Assembly: GCF_026341035.1 (NCBI RefSeq)
Contig: NZ_JAPEOQ010000001.1
Coordinates: 1,426,001-1,490,000, forward strand
Length of the DNA stretch: 64,000 nt
Source: Streptomyces sp. NBC_01016
GTDB lineage: Bacteria; Actinomycetota; Actinomycetes; Streptomycetales; Streptomycetaceae
Reading direction: 5' to 3'
In this document: piece by piece, positions 35,567 through 44,628 of the stretch
Numbering within the stretch: the first letter of the stretch is position 1
Layout of the letters: each line of letters opens with the position of its first letter
The notes under the pieces: generated by a model
What the model was told of the DNA's origin: nothing
Seen by the model: only the letters and a program-made list of their open reading frames with translations
Databases searched by the model: none
Made by a program: the position numbers and the translations under genes

Positions 35567-36025
35567 TCAGGCCCGGAAGCCGGCCACACCCGAGGCGAAC
35601 GAGGTATCACAGACAGGGCGGGCGAACGCCTGCGCGCGCGCAGGACCATAGGTCTCCACGGCGGCACGGCCGAGGGCCTTGGCGATCGCCATGCAGTGCC
35701 GGGCGAGCGACGGGCGGCGGTCGATCTCCTGCTGGAGGTGAGTGAGTGCAACGCCGGGGTTCTCCTCCTGGAGTTCGAGGAGGAGGCGGTCGCGCAGCAC
35801 GTCCTGGGGGGCGCGCGACTTGGCGCGCTTGGAGACGTCCTGTGAGGAGGCCGTGAGAACCGATTCCGAGGAATTCCCGGACCAGTTGACTCGGGTGACC
35901 GCGAGCGTCCCGGAGAGAACCAGCATCACCGGCAGGACGAAGGCGAGCGTACGGGCGGCGCGGCGGGCGGGGCCCTGGCCCCGGGCACGGCGCGACTTCT
36001 GGGTGTAGTTGGCAGAGTGCGTCAC
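35567..36025 (-). CDS. Hypothetical membrane-anchored protein
   Basis: 152 residues. A basic N-terminus (KSRRARGQGPARRAAR) precedes one membrane segment (about 27-47, LAFVLPVMLVLSGTLAVTRV). The extracytoplasmic part has VSKRAKSRAPQDVLRDRLLL and ends ARPVCDTSFASGVAGFRA with two Cys in the last 45 residues. I do not recognise a family. Confidence 0.7.
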   Translation of the reverse strand: MTHSANYTQKSRRARGQGPARRAARTLAFVLPVMLVLSGTLAVTRVNWSGNSSESVLTASSQDVSKRAKSRAPQDVLRDRLLLELQEENPGVALTHLQQEIDRRPSLARHCMAIAKALGRAAVETYGPARAQAFARPVCDTSFASGVAGFRA

Positions 36026-36173
36026 GCGAATGAGCGTAGCGCTCGGTGATGATTTGGCGACATTTGGTCACTCTGATGAGGGACGAGCAAAGAGGTTTTG
36101 TTGCATACGTGTTGACGTTGCTGGGCCAAATGCCCGAGTTGCCGGGGTATTTGTCGACAATGGCGAGTGAATG

Positions 36174-36209
36174 CGCGAGGGCCCCGCACCGAAGTGCGGG
36201 GCCCTCGCG
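36174..36209 (-). terminator. msiK terminator
   Basis: 16-bp stem GCGAGGGCCCCGCAC-type (36174-36189 with 36194-36209), 4-nt loop CGAA, 36 bp beyond the msiK stop. Confidence 0.9.
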
Positions 36210-36219
36210 GCCGATTGTG

Positions 36220-36244
36220 CGGCCGTCCGTCAGTCGGCCGTCCG

Positions 36245-36249
<5 letters not shown>
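36220..36249. repeat. 15-bp tandem duplication over the msiK stop
   Basis: CGGCCGTCCGTCAGT is present twice head-to-tail and includes the msiK termination codon region; the second copy lies just beyond the stop. A recent small duplication at the 3' end is likely. Confidence 0.8.
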
Positions 36250-37381
<1,132 letters not shown>

Positions 37382-37471
37382 GGCTGTGAAGCCCCCTTCA
37401 CCGGCAGGAACGTGCCGGACGATCCGTTGTAAAGAAGGTGAGCCGCCATGGCGGTGCCACGGCGGTGTAGC

Positions 37472-37487
37472 ACTGGTGTAGTCCACG
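37472..37487. promoter_or_regulatory. Candidate DasR responsive element (dre) upstream of msiK
   Basis: ACTGGTGTAGTCCACG matches the dre consensus ACTGGTCTAGACCACT at 13 of 16 positions, and all three differences lie outside the outer ACTGGT core. It is 91 bp upstream of the msiK start. DasR is the GlcNAc-responsive repressor of Streptomyces; binding is inferred from sequence. Confidence 0.65.
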
Positions 37488-37606
37488 CGGGTGAACTGCT
37501 CGGACTGTAAGCGGCGGGCAGTGGGTTTGTCAGTACCCCGGGACACGTGACCTTCGAGGAAATTTTCGACGGGTGCACGGCCGGTGTTGGTTACACTGCT
37601 CGGGCT

Positions 37607-37683
37607 GCCTCCTTAGCTCAGATGGCCAGAGCAACGCACTTGTAATGCGTAGGTCGTCGGTTCGAATCCGACAGGGGGCTCCA
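37607..37683 (+). tRNA. tRNA-Thr (anticodon TGT)
   Basis: 77 nt including encoded CCA. Acceptor stem GCCTCCT/AGGGGGC with one G-T pair, D arm AGCTCAGATGGCCAGAGC, anticodon stem ACGCA/TGCGT with loop CTTGTAA (TGT), T arm GTCGG-TTCGAAT-CCGAC. TACACT 15 nt upstream may be the -10 element. A terminator begins 4 bp after the end. Confidence 0.97.
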
Positions 37684-37686
37684 TCG

Positions 37687-37719
37687 AACCCCAGGTACGG
37701 ACCCTTCCGGCCTGGGGTT
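37687..37719 (+). terminator. tRNA-Thr terminator
   Basis: AACCCCAGG / CCTGGGGTT 9-bp stem followed by TTGTCTTT. Confidence 0.85.
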
Positions 37720-37883
37720 TTGTCTTTCAGTGGGTACGGCGCGGGCGGGGGCGCCCGGCTTGGGTGTGGGGCGCCTGTTGTGCCCGGTTTCTTTCGTTCC
37801 GGAGCGATGCTGGTTAGATTCGCTCGTTCACAGAACATCCATCGCGCGATCTCACCTTCATCACGCCAGGGGGGCTTGGCTCA

Positions 37884-38657
37884 ATGCAAGGCACGATTGA
37901 TGGCTTAAGTTATGGAATGGTCACGCCGATCGCGGCGTACTTGACGGCTTGTCTCGGCAGCGCGCTCGGGCTGCGTTGCACGGTGCGTTCGCTCGCGCTC
38001 GACCGGTCGCGCAAGCCCGGCTGGCTCGCTCTCGGGGCGGTGTCCATCGGGTGCGGGATCTGGTCCATGCACTTCATCGCCATGCTCGGTTTCCAGGTCA
38101 GCGGGGCCGCCATCTCGTACGACACCACGCTGACGTTCCTCAGCCTGCTGGCGGCCGTCCTCGTGGTCGGCGTGGGTGTCTTCACCGTCGGCTATCTCGG
38201 GACGCGTCCGGGGCCGCTGCTCACCGCCGGTGTGTTCACCGGGTTCGGGGTCGCCGGCATGCACTACTTGGGCATGGCCGCCATGCGCATGAACGGCTCG
38301 CTCTCCTACGACCCCGGCGTGGTGGCGCTCTCCGTGGTGATCGCCGTCGTCGCGGCGACCGCCGCGCTGTGGGCCGCCATCACGATCCAGGGGTTCCTCG
38401 CCAGTCTCGGGGCGAGTGTGGTCATGGGTATCGCGGTGACCGGGATGCACTACACCGGGATGGCCGCGGTCGACGTGCACCTCACCCATGGTGTGGATGC
38501 CGTCGGTTCCACGGCCATCGGCGTGCTGGCCCTGCTCATCGGGCCGCTCGTCGTGCTCGTCCTCGCTGCGGTCATCGTCATGTTCGACCCGATGCTGATC
38601 ATGGGTGACGACGAGCCGGAACGCCGTCCTGCCCGGCGGATCGCAGGCGCGCCCTGA
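37884..38657 (+). CDS. MHYT-domain integral membrane sensor
   Basis: 257 residues with seven hydrophobic segments. The defining motifs are WSMHFIAML, GMHYLGMAAMRM and GMHYTGMAAV, each a Met-His-aromatic-Thr/Leu-like site in a transmembrane helix, proposed to bind copper and sense O2, CO or NO. There is no C-terminal output domain (no GGDEF/EAL), so it may signal through a partner or simply be a membrane metal protein. CAGGGGGG precedes the ATG. Confidence 0.9.
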   Translation: MQGTIDGLSYGMVTPIAAYLTACLGSALGLRCTVRSLALDRSRKPGWLALGAVSIGCGIWSMHFIAMLGFQVSGAAISYDTTLTFLSLLAAVLVVGVGVFTVGYLGTRPGPLLTAGVFTGFGVAGMHYLGMAAMRMNGSLSYDPGVVALSVVIAVVAATAALWAAITIQGFLASLGASVVMGIAVTGMHYTGMAAVDVHLTHGVDAVGSTAIGVLALLIGPLVVLVLAAVIVMFDPMLIMGDDEPERRPARRIAGAP

Positions 38658-38673
38658 GGGAGTAACTCCCGCG

Positions 38674-38701
38674 TCCAGCCGTCCGGTTGGGCGGCTGGAC
38701 A
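38674..38701. terminator. Terminator between convergent genes
   Basis: GTCCAGCCG / CGGCTGGAC, 9-bp stem and 10-nt loop, 16 bp after the MHYT stop. Confidence 0.75.
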
Positions 38702-38720
38702 CGGGGGTCGTCGGCTCGCG

Positions 38721-40154
38721 TCAGTCTCGTCCCGCCACCTTGTCCGCCCACTTCGCCAGGCGGGAGGAGTCCGCGGTGTGGGTGGTCAGTTCGCGGCGGT
38801 CCGCCGCGTAGTACGTGGCGTACATGCCGTGGACGCCGAGCCAGCGGAAGGGTTCCGGTTCCCACTTGCGGACCTTGTGGTTGGCCCAGGGGAGCGTGGT
38901 GAGGTCGGTGGGTCCTGACTGGCCGGAGTCCTGTTGGACCAGGTCCCGGAGGGTGCGGGCCGCGAGGTTGGTCGTGGCGACGCCGGAACCTACGTAGCCG
39001 CCCGCCCAGCCGAGGCCCGTCGAGCGGTCGAGGGTGACGGTGGCGCACCAGTCGCGGGGGACGCCGAGGACGCCGGACCAGGCGTGGTCGACCCGGACGC
39101 CGGCGAGCTGGGGGAAGAAGCGGGTCAGGATCTCGTACAGCGCCTCGATGGTCTTGGGCTGCGTGCGGCCGTCGTTGTCCGTGCGGGAGGCGTAGCGGTA
39201 GGGGACGCCGCGGCCGCCGAGGGCGATGCGGTCGTCCGCCGTGCGCTGGGCGTACATGTAGGCGTGGGCCATGTCGCCGAGGGTTTCGCGGCCCTCCCAG
39301 CCGATGGATTCCCACTGCGACGCCGACAACGGCTCCGTGGCGATCATGGAGGAGTTCATGGGGAGCCAGGTGCGGCGCTGGCCCTTGAGGGAGGCGGTGA
39401 AGCCCTCCGTGCAGCGCAGGATGTAGGGCGCGCGGACGGTGCCGTAGGGCGTGATGGCGTGCTTGGGCTTGATCTCCGTGACGGGGGTCGACTCGTGGAT
39501 CGTGACGCCGAGGGCTTCGACGGCTTTCGCCAGGCCCTTGAGGAGTTTCACCGGGTGCAGGCGGGCGCCGTGCGGGGTCCAGGTCGAGCCGACGGCGCCG
39601 GCGACGCGGATGCGGTCGGCGGTCTCGCGGGCGCCGTGCAGGGTGCGGTCCTTCTCGCCGTAGGTGAGTTCCGTTTCGTGGAAGGACTTGAGGCGCGTCA
39701 ACTGGGCGGGGGTGTAGGCGACTTCGAGTACGCCGCCGTGGTGGATGTCCGCGTCGATGGACTCGGCGCGGGCCACGTCGATGACCTCGGTGACGGTCTC
39801 GTTCATGGCCTGCTGGAGGCGGACCGCTCCGTCGTGGCCGTGCAGTTTGGCGTAGCGGTCGCGGCCCGCGATGCCGTTGTAGAGCCAGCCGCCGTTGCGG
39901 CCCGAGGCTCCGTAGCCGCAGAACTTCTGTTCAAGGACCGTGATCCGCAGGAACGGGGCGGCCTTCTTCAGGTAGTACGCCGTCCACAGGCCCGTGTAGC
40001 CGCCGCCGACGATGACGACGTCGGCGCTCGCGTCGCCGGGCAGGGGATCGCGGGTGAGCGGAATGCCGTCGTCCGCGTACCAGAACGATATGCCGCCGTT
40101 GATGGTGCCGGTGGTGTCGCGAGGGCCACCGGGGCCGCTGATGCCGTTGCTCAT
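38721..40154 (-). CDS. FAD-dependent amino-acid/amine oxidoreductase (DAO family)
   Basis: 477 residues. The Rossmann FAD motif VVIVGGGYTGLWTAYYL is at about residues 46-62, CGYGASGRNGGWLYNG follows (DAO family), and the C-terminal FAD contact is WAGGYVGSGVATTNLA. It resembles the glycine/D-amino-acid oxidase and gamma-glutamylputrescine oxidase (PuuB-like) group; polyamine degradation is possible. ATG at 40152-40154. Substrate unproven. Confidence 0.88.
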   Translation of the reverse strand: MSNGISGPGGPRDTTGTINGGISFWYADDGIPLTRDPLPGDASADVVIVGGGYTGLWTAYYLKKAAPFLRITVLEQKFCGYGASGRNGGWLYNGIAGRDRYAKLHGHDGAVRLQQAMNETVTEVIDVARAESIDADIHHGGVLEVAYTPAQLTRLKSFHETELTYGEKDRTLHGARETADRIRVAGAVGSTWTPHGARLHPVKLLKGLAKAVEALGVTIHESTPVTEIKPKHAITPYGTVRAPYILRCTEGFTASLKGQRRTWLPMNSSMIATEPLSASQWESIGWEGRETLGDMAHAYMYAQRTADDRIALGGRGVPYRYASRTDNDGRTQPKTIEALYEILTRFFPQLAGVRVDHAWSGVLGVPRDWCATVTLDRSTGLGWAGGYVGSGVATTNLAARTLRDLVQQDSGQSGPTDLTTLPWANHKVRKWEPEPFRWLGVHGMYATYYAADRRELTTHTADSSRLAKWADKVAGRD

Positions 40155-40253
40155 GGCGCGGGACGTTACTGGGCGGCGGCGGAATGCGGGAGGGGTGAGG
40201 TGATGGTTTCGTGGTATATGTCGCCTCTGGGGTGATCGCTGGACGAGCGCACG

Positions 40254-41027
40254 GTGAGTGGGAGCCGGATCGTGGACGTAGGAGCGAGGGTTTCGGCGCG
40301 GCCCTGGGTCGCGGCGGTGGCGGTCGTCGTGCTCGGGGTGGTGGTCACGGCCTGTGGTGGTGACGAGGGCGACGGCGGCGGGGCCTCGGCTTCCGTGTCG
40401 GCCTCGGCGACCCCCTCCGTGAAGCCGGCCGAGAACGCCGATGACCTCGCGGAGCTGGACGCGCGCATGGACGGCGACGACGTGATCGTCGTGGGCGACG
40501 CGAAGGCCCCGCACACGGTCAAGGTGTACGAGGATCCGCGCTGCCCGTACTGCAAGAAGTTCGAGCAGGGCGGCGCCGAGGCGCTGACCGGCCCGGTGGC
40601 CGACGGGGACGTGAAGGTCGAGTACGTCATCGCCTCGTTCCTCGACGAGAACCTGAACGGCCACGGATCGGTGAAGGCCGCCAACGCGCTGCGCGCCTCG
40701 GTGGAGGCCGGGAAGTTCCCCGTCTACCACTCGGCCGTCTTCGCGAACCAGCCCGCCGACGAGACCACGGACGCGTACACGGACGACTTCCTGCTGAAGA
40801 TTGCCGACACGGTCGACGGGCTGCGCTCCTCCGCGTTCGACGGAGCCGTGCGGGACATGAAGTACCGGGACTTCGTGGACGCGGCGATGAAGAAGTTCCG
40901 CGCCGACGGCATCGAGGGCACGCCGACGGTCTACGTGGACGGCGACAAGGTGACCCCGGAGAAGGCGATGTACGACGAGGACGCCTTCGAGGAGATCCTC
41001 AAGGACGCTGGTGTTCCCGGTAATTGA
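40254..41027 (+). CDS. DsbA-like thioredoxin-fold lipoprotein
   Basis: 257 residues. The signal peptide ends in the lipobox VVTAC-GG (about 34). A Ser/Ala-rich spacer is followed by a DsbA/Thioredoxin_4 fold with the active-site CPYC in YEDPRCPYCKKFEQGG, and the cis-Pro region reads GIEGTPTVYVDG. It should act outside the membrane as a thiol:disulfide oxidoreductase. GTG at 40254; other in-frame GTGs follow. Confidence 0.88.
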   Translation: MSGSRIVDVGARVSARPWVAAVAVVVLGVVVTACGGDEGDGGGASASVSASATPSVKPAENADDLAELDARMDGDDVIVVGDAKAPHTVKVYEDPRCPYCKKFEQGGAEALTGPVADGDVKVEYVIASFLDENLNGHGSVKAANALRASVEAGKFPVYHSAVFANQPADETTDAYTDDFLLKIADTVDGLRSSAFDGAVRDMKYRDFVDAAMKKFRADGIEGTPTVYVDGDKVTPEKAMYDEDAFEEILKDAGVPGN

Positions 41028-41065
41028 CGGGCCTTGAGGGCGGTGCAGGACTTAGGGTCGCGGGC

Positions 41066-41950
41066 GTGATCGACGTACCGGTGGGCCTTGTTGAGTCGCA
41101 GCACGCGTACGCGGGGGAGGCGGGCCGCGCGTTCGTCGCGGCGCTGCCCGCGCGCGTGGACGAGTTTTTGGAGCGCTGGGAGCTGACGGTCGACGGACCG
41201 CTGATGCACGGGGTGGCCGCGCTCGTCGTGCCCGTGGTGGGCGGCGGGCGGCCGGCCGCCCTCAAGTTCCAGGTGCTCGACGAGGAGACCGAGGGCGAGC
41301 CCGTCGCGCTGCGGACGTGGGACGGCGACGGCGCCGTGCGGCTCCTCGCGTACGACGACGGAACGGGCACGATGCTGCTCGAACGGCTCGACTCCGCACG
41401 GATGTTGAGCGACATCGAGGACTCGCGCAAGGCCGTCACGGTGATCGCCGAGCTGCTCGCGCGGCTGACGGCGGGGCCCGCACCGGAGGGCATGCGGCGG
41501 CTCTCCGACATCGCCGCGCGGATGCTCGCGGACGCCCCGGACGCGCTGCGCCGGGTGGCCGACCCGGCCGAGCGCGCGCTGCTCGCCGACTGCGCGGCCG
41601 CCGTGCGGGAGGTCGTGGACGAGCCCGGGCACCGGCTGCTGCACTGGGACCTGCACTTCGACAACGTGCTGGCCGCGGAGCGCGAACCGTGGCTGGCGAT
41701 CGACCCGAAGCCGCTGGTCGGCGACCCCGGCTTCGATCTGTGGCCCGCGCTGAACAACCGCTACGAGCCGCAGGAGACGGTGTGGCGGTTCGACGCGATG
41801 AGCGGGGTCCTCGGGCTCGACCGGGCGCGGGCGCGGGCGTGGACGCTGGGCCGGGTGTTGCAGAACGCGTTGTGGGACATCGAGGACGGGCGGGAGCTTG
41901 GCGTGGTGGACCTGGATATCGCCCGCAGGCTGCGGGATCACGCGCATTAG
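41066..41950 (+). CDS. Aminoglycoside/hydroxyurea-type phosphotransferase
   Basis: 294 residues. Brenner motif HWDLHFDNVLA with catalytic Asp, and the metal-binding AIDPKPLVGDPGFDLWPAL, match the APH(6)/hydroxyurea kinase family (PF04655-like). GTG at 41066 is favoured: the TTG at 41024 adds an unlikely 14 residues. A TTAGGGT element just upstream suggests a short leader. Whether it phosphorylates streptomycin-like drugs is unknown; many homologs in producers are resistance or self-protection genes. Confidence 0.88.
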   Translation: MIDVPVGLVESQHAYAGEAGRAFVAALPARVDEFLERWELTVDGPLMHGVAALVVPVVGGGRPAALKFQVLDEETEGEPVALRTWDGDGAVRLLAYDDGTGTMLLERLDSARMLSDIEDSRKAVTVIAELLARLTAGPAPEGMRRLSDIAARMLADAPDALRRVADPAERALLADCAAAVREVVDEPGHRLLHWDLHFDNVLAAEREPWLAIDPKPLVGDPGFDLWPALNNRYEPQETVWRFDAMSGVLGLDRARARAWTLGRVLQNALWDIEDGRELGVVDLDIARRLRDHAH

Positions 41951-41959
41951 TCTGCGGGC

Positions 41960-42436
41960 ATGATTCGTACCGCCACCCCCGCCGACGTCCCCGTCATCCA
42001 CGCCATGATCCGCGAGCTCGCCGACTACGAGAAGGCGCTGCACGAGGCGCGGGCGAGCGAGGAGCAGCTGCGTGAGGCGCTGTTCGGCGAGCGCCCGGCG
42101 GCGTACGCGCACATCGCCGAGGACACGGAGACCGGTGAGCCGGTCGGCTTCTCGCTGTGGTTCCTGAACTTCTCGACGTGGCGCGGCGTGCACGGCATCT
42201 ACCTGGAGGACCTGTACGTACGCCCCTCGGCGCGCGGCGGCGGCCACGGCAAGGCGCTGCTCACGGAGCTGGCGCGGCTCTGCGTGGAGCGGGGGTACGA
42301 GCGCCTGGAGTGGTCGGTGCTGAACTGGAACACCCCGTCCATCGAGTTCTACGAGGCGATGGGCGCGCGGCCGCAGGACGAGTGGACGGTGTACCGGCTG
42401 ACGGACGAGGCGCTGAAGGCGGTGGGTGCCGCGTAG
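41960..42436 (+). CDS. GNAT N-acetyltransferase (diamine-type)
   Basis: 158 residues. Motif A reads IYLEDLYVRPSARGGGHGKALL and motif B LEWSVLNWNTPSIEFYEAMGA, as in spermidine/spermine and thialysine N-acetyltransferases. ATG preceded by a TAGTCTGCGGGC spacer, 9 bp after the upstream stop; probably in an operon with the phosphotransferase. Confidence 0.9.
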   Translation: MIRTATPADVPVIHAMIRELADYEKALHEARASEEQLREALFGERPAAYAHIAEDTETGEPVGFSLWFLNFSTWRGVHGIYLEDLYVRPSARGGGHGKALLTELARLCVERGYERLEWSVLNWNTPSIEFYEAMGARPQDEWTVYRLTDEALKAVGAA

Positions 42437-42450
42437 GGTGGCGCGAGGAC

Positions 42451-42478
42451 GCATTCTCTGACTACGGTCAGAGAATGC
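42451..42478. promoter_or_regulatory. 12+12-bp perfect operator overlapping the MarR-GNAT start codon
   Basis: GCATTCTCTGAC-TACG-GTCAGAGAATGC. The right arm contains the ATG itself (42475-42477). TACGGT (42463-42468), 6 nt before the ATG, reads as a -10 element, so RNA polymerase and the repressor would compete directly. Confidence 0.8.
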
Positions 42479-43392
42479 GTGAGAGTGAGGACAGCGGCGT
42501 CGGTGACATCGGTGACGTCGCGCGGGTGCGGCGGTTCAACCGCGTCGTCAGCGAGCGCGTCGGCGTGCTCCAGGAGCGGTTCCACGGCACCGAGCGGCCC
42601 TACGGGCAGGCCCGGCTGCTCTGGGAGATCGGCGAGGCCGGAGCGCCGCTCGATGTGCGGAGGCTGCGGGAGCGGCTCGGGCTCGACTCCGGGTACGTCA
42701 GCCGGCTGCTGCGCGCCCTGGAGGCGGACGGCCTCGTGGCGGTGGAGCCGCTGGAGCGGGACCGGCGGGTGCGTACCGCGCGGCTCACGGAGCGGGGGCG
42801 CGACGAGTGGACCGTGCTCGACCGGCGCAGCGACGAGGCCGCGGGCTCGCTGCTCGCCCCGCTGAGCCCCGCGCAGCGCGGCCGCCTGGTCGCCGCCATG
42901 GCCGAGGTGGACCGGCTGCTCACGGCGGGCACGGTCACGCTGGACGACGTCGAGCCGGACCACCCCGACGCCGAGCTGTGCCTGCGCGGCTACTTCGCCG
43001 AGCTCCAGGAGCGGTTCGACACGGGCTTCGACCCGGCGCACAGCCTCCTGCCCGACGCCGGTGAACTCCGGCCCCCGCACGGGCAGTTCGTCGTGGCGAG
43101 GCTGCACGGGGAGCCGGTCGGCTGCGCCGGTCTGAAGCTTCCGCCGGGCGGCGCGGCCGAGGTGAAGCGCATGTGGGTGGCGCCGCGGGTCAGGGGCCTC
43201 GGCCTCGCTCGCCGCTTCCTGGCGGAGATGGAGGCGCGGGCCGCCCGGCACGGCGCCGGACTGCTGCGCCTGGACACCAACAAGGCGCTCGGCGAGGCCA
43301 TCGGGCTGTATCGCGCGTACGGCTTCGAGGCGGTCGCGGCCTTCAACGACGAGCCGTACGCGCACCATTGGTTCGAGAAGCGGGTGGGCTGA
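42475..43392 (+). CDS. MarR-GNAT fusion regulator
   Basis: 305 residues. An N-terminal MarR winged helix (about 15-150; VRRLRERLGLDSGYVSRLLRALEADGLV, wing DRRVRTARLT) is fused to a C-terminal acetyltransferase (about 165-305; VKRMWVAPRVRGLGLARRFL, motif A). Such fusions are known in actinobacteria, and the GNAT part may sense acetyl-CoA or modify an effector. The perfect operator over the start codon indicates tight autoregulation. It lies 38 bp after the diamine-type GNAT gene. Confidence 0.88.
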   Translation: MRESEDSGVGDIGDVARVRRFNRVVSERVGVLQERFHGTERPYGQARLLWEIGEAGAPLDVRRLRERLGLDSGYVSRLLRALEADGLVAVEPLERDRRVRTARLTERGRDEWTVLDRRSDEAAGSLLAPLSPAQRGRLVAAMAEVDRLLTAGTVTLDDVEPDHPDAELCLRGYFAELQERFDTGFDPAHSLLPDAGELRPPHGQFVVARLHGEPVGCAGLKLPPGGAAEVKRMWVAPRVRGLGLARRFLAEMEARAARHGAGLLRLDTNKALGEAIGLYRAYGFEAVAAFNDEPYAHHWFEKRVG

Positions 43393-43444
43393 ACGGCGGG
43401 GAGGGCGGGGTCTGTTGGCGACTCCTGGGTCAGTGCACCCGGAG

Positions 43445-43999
43445 TCAGCGCATCAGCCCGTCGAGGACCATCTCCGCCGCGCGGGTGCGGGCCGCCGGGC
43501 CGCCGCCAGCGCCCTCCGCGTGCTCGGCCGCGCGTGCCGCGCCGACCAGCAGCGCGATGACGTCGTCCGGGTCGACGTCCTTCCGTACCGCGCCGGCCTC
43601 CTGGGCCCGCCGCAGCAGAGCCTCCAGGGTCGCGTGAATCCGGGGTCTGGTGGCATCGGACGTGACGTCCACGCGGATGCCCGCCGCGGCAAGTGCCTCT
43701 ATGTAGGCGCTCTTTCGACTCGACTCCGCCACGTTCCCCAGGAACATCTCGCGGAACGCGGCGCCCGGATCGTCCGCCGCCAGCAGGCGCTCCATCCGGT
43801 CCGCAGCCGCGTCCATGCGGGCCCGGAAGACCGCCTCCAACAGCGCTTCCTTCGTGGTGAAGTGGCGGAAGAGCGTGCCGACGCCGACCCCGGCCGCCTT
43901 CGCGACCTCCTCGGTCGCCGCGGACGTGCCGCGCTCCGCGAACACCTTCTCCGCGGCTTCCAGGAGCCGTTCGCGATTCCTCCGGGCGTCCGCGCGCAT
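43445..43999 (-). CDS. TetR-family transcriptional regulator
   Basis: 184 residues. The HTH is RRNRERLLEAAEKVFAERG, then EEVAKAAGVGVGTLFRHFTTKEALL. The ligand-binding C-domain is RKSAYIEALAAAG and beyond. ATG at 43997-43999 has GGAAAGGAAG 6 nt upstream. It is divergent from the SnoaL-like gene with palindromes in the gap. Confidence 0.9.
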   Translation of the reverse strand: MRADARRNRERLLEAAEKVFAERGTSAATEEVAKAAGVGVGTLFRHFTTKEALLEAVFRARMDAAADRMERLLAADDPGAAFREMFLGNVAESSRKSAYIEALAAAGIRVDVTSDATRPRIHATLEALLRRAQEAGAVRKDVDPDDVIALLVGAARAAEHAEGAGGGPAARTRAAEMVLDGLMR

Positions 44000-44026
44000 G
44001 GCCAACTTCCTTTCCGTGGGCGTCCG

Positions 44027-44083
44027 TTGACAACCGGAGTGCCCAGTCCGTAACGTCGGGAACGTAAGGGGAGTGAGGACTCC
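44027..44083 (+). promoter_or_regulatory. Promoter with two operator-like palindromes
   Basis: TTGACA (44027-44032), an 18-bp spacer, and TAACGT (44051-44056). Within the spacer lies CGGAGTGCCCAGTCCG (44035-44050), and after the -10 lies the perfect GGAGT-GAGG-ACTCC (44070-44083); the two share the half-site GGAGTG. They probably bind the divergent TetR. Confidence 0.6.
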
Positions 44084-44118
44084 GATTCTAGGTTCCGCCT
44101 TACCGAAGGGGTACACCC

Positions 44119-44613
44119 ATGTCCGGTTCTTCCGCAGCCGCACCCCGTTCCACCGCATCCCGTTCCGACGCACCTCGTTCCGTCGCCGATTCGCTCCGTG
44201 CGCTCATCGGCATGGTCGGGAGCGGCGACTTCGCCCCGATCCGCGAGATCTACGCCGACGACGTCGTGGTCACCCATGCCTTCGGTGTCGGCGAGCACAC
44301 GCGCTGGGAGGGGCTCGACGAACTCGCCGAGCACTTCGACCGCGCGCCCCTCGACCGGTTCTCGCGCACCGTGCGCGACCTGAAGGTGTGGAGCACCGAC
44401 GACCCCGAGGTGGCGATCGCCGAATACACCATCGAGGGGCACGTCCACGCCACCGGCCGCACCTTCGCGCACCCCAACGTGATCGTCGCCCGTGGCCGCC
44501 GCTCCGACGGCAGGCTCGTCGAGACGCACGACTATCACCACCACGGCATGTTCGCCGCGTTCTTCGGGATCCTGCCTGAGTACGTCAAGGAGTTGGAGGC
44601 GGCCGCGGTCTGA
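44119..44613 (+). CDS. SnoaL/NTF2-like protein
   Basis: 164 residues. After a Ser/Ala-rich leader the NTF2-like fold begins SVADSLRALIGMVGSGDFAPI, followed by EIYADDVVVTHAFGVGEHTRWEG and HVHATGRTFAHPNVIVARGR. Such proteins are hydrolases, cyclases or isomerases, or simply ligand-binding. It is the likely TetR target. ATG after GGGG; convergent with the quinone reductase gene. Confidence 0.85.
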   Translation: MSGSSAAAPRSTASRSDAPRSVADSLRALIGMVGSGDFAPIREIYADDVVVTHAFGVGEHTRWEGLDELAEHFDRAPLDRFSRTVRDLKVWSTDDPEVAIAEYTIEGHVHATGRTFAHPNVIVARGRRSDGRLVETHDYHHHGMFAAFFGILPEYVKELEAAAV

Positions 44614-44628
44614 GGGGGCGCGCGCCGG

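Noticed and set aside
36046..36244. Possible small gene in the gap right of the hypothetical membrane protein
   Set aside because: The frames overlap the msiK terminator and tandem duplication and lack a ribosome-binding site or recognisable motif.
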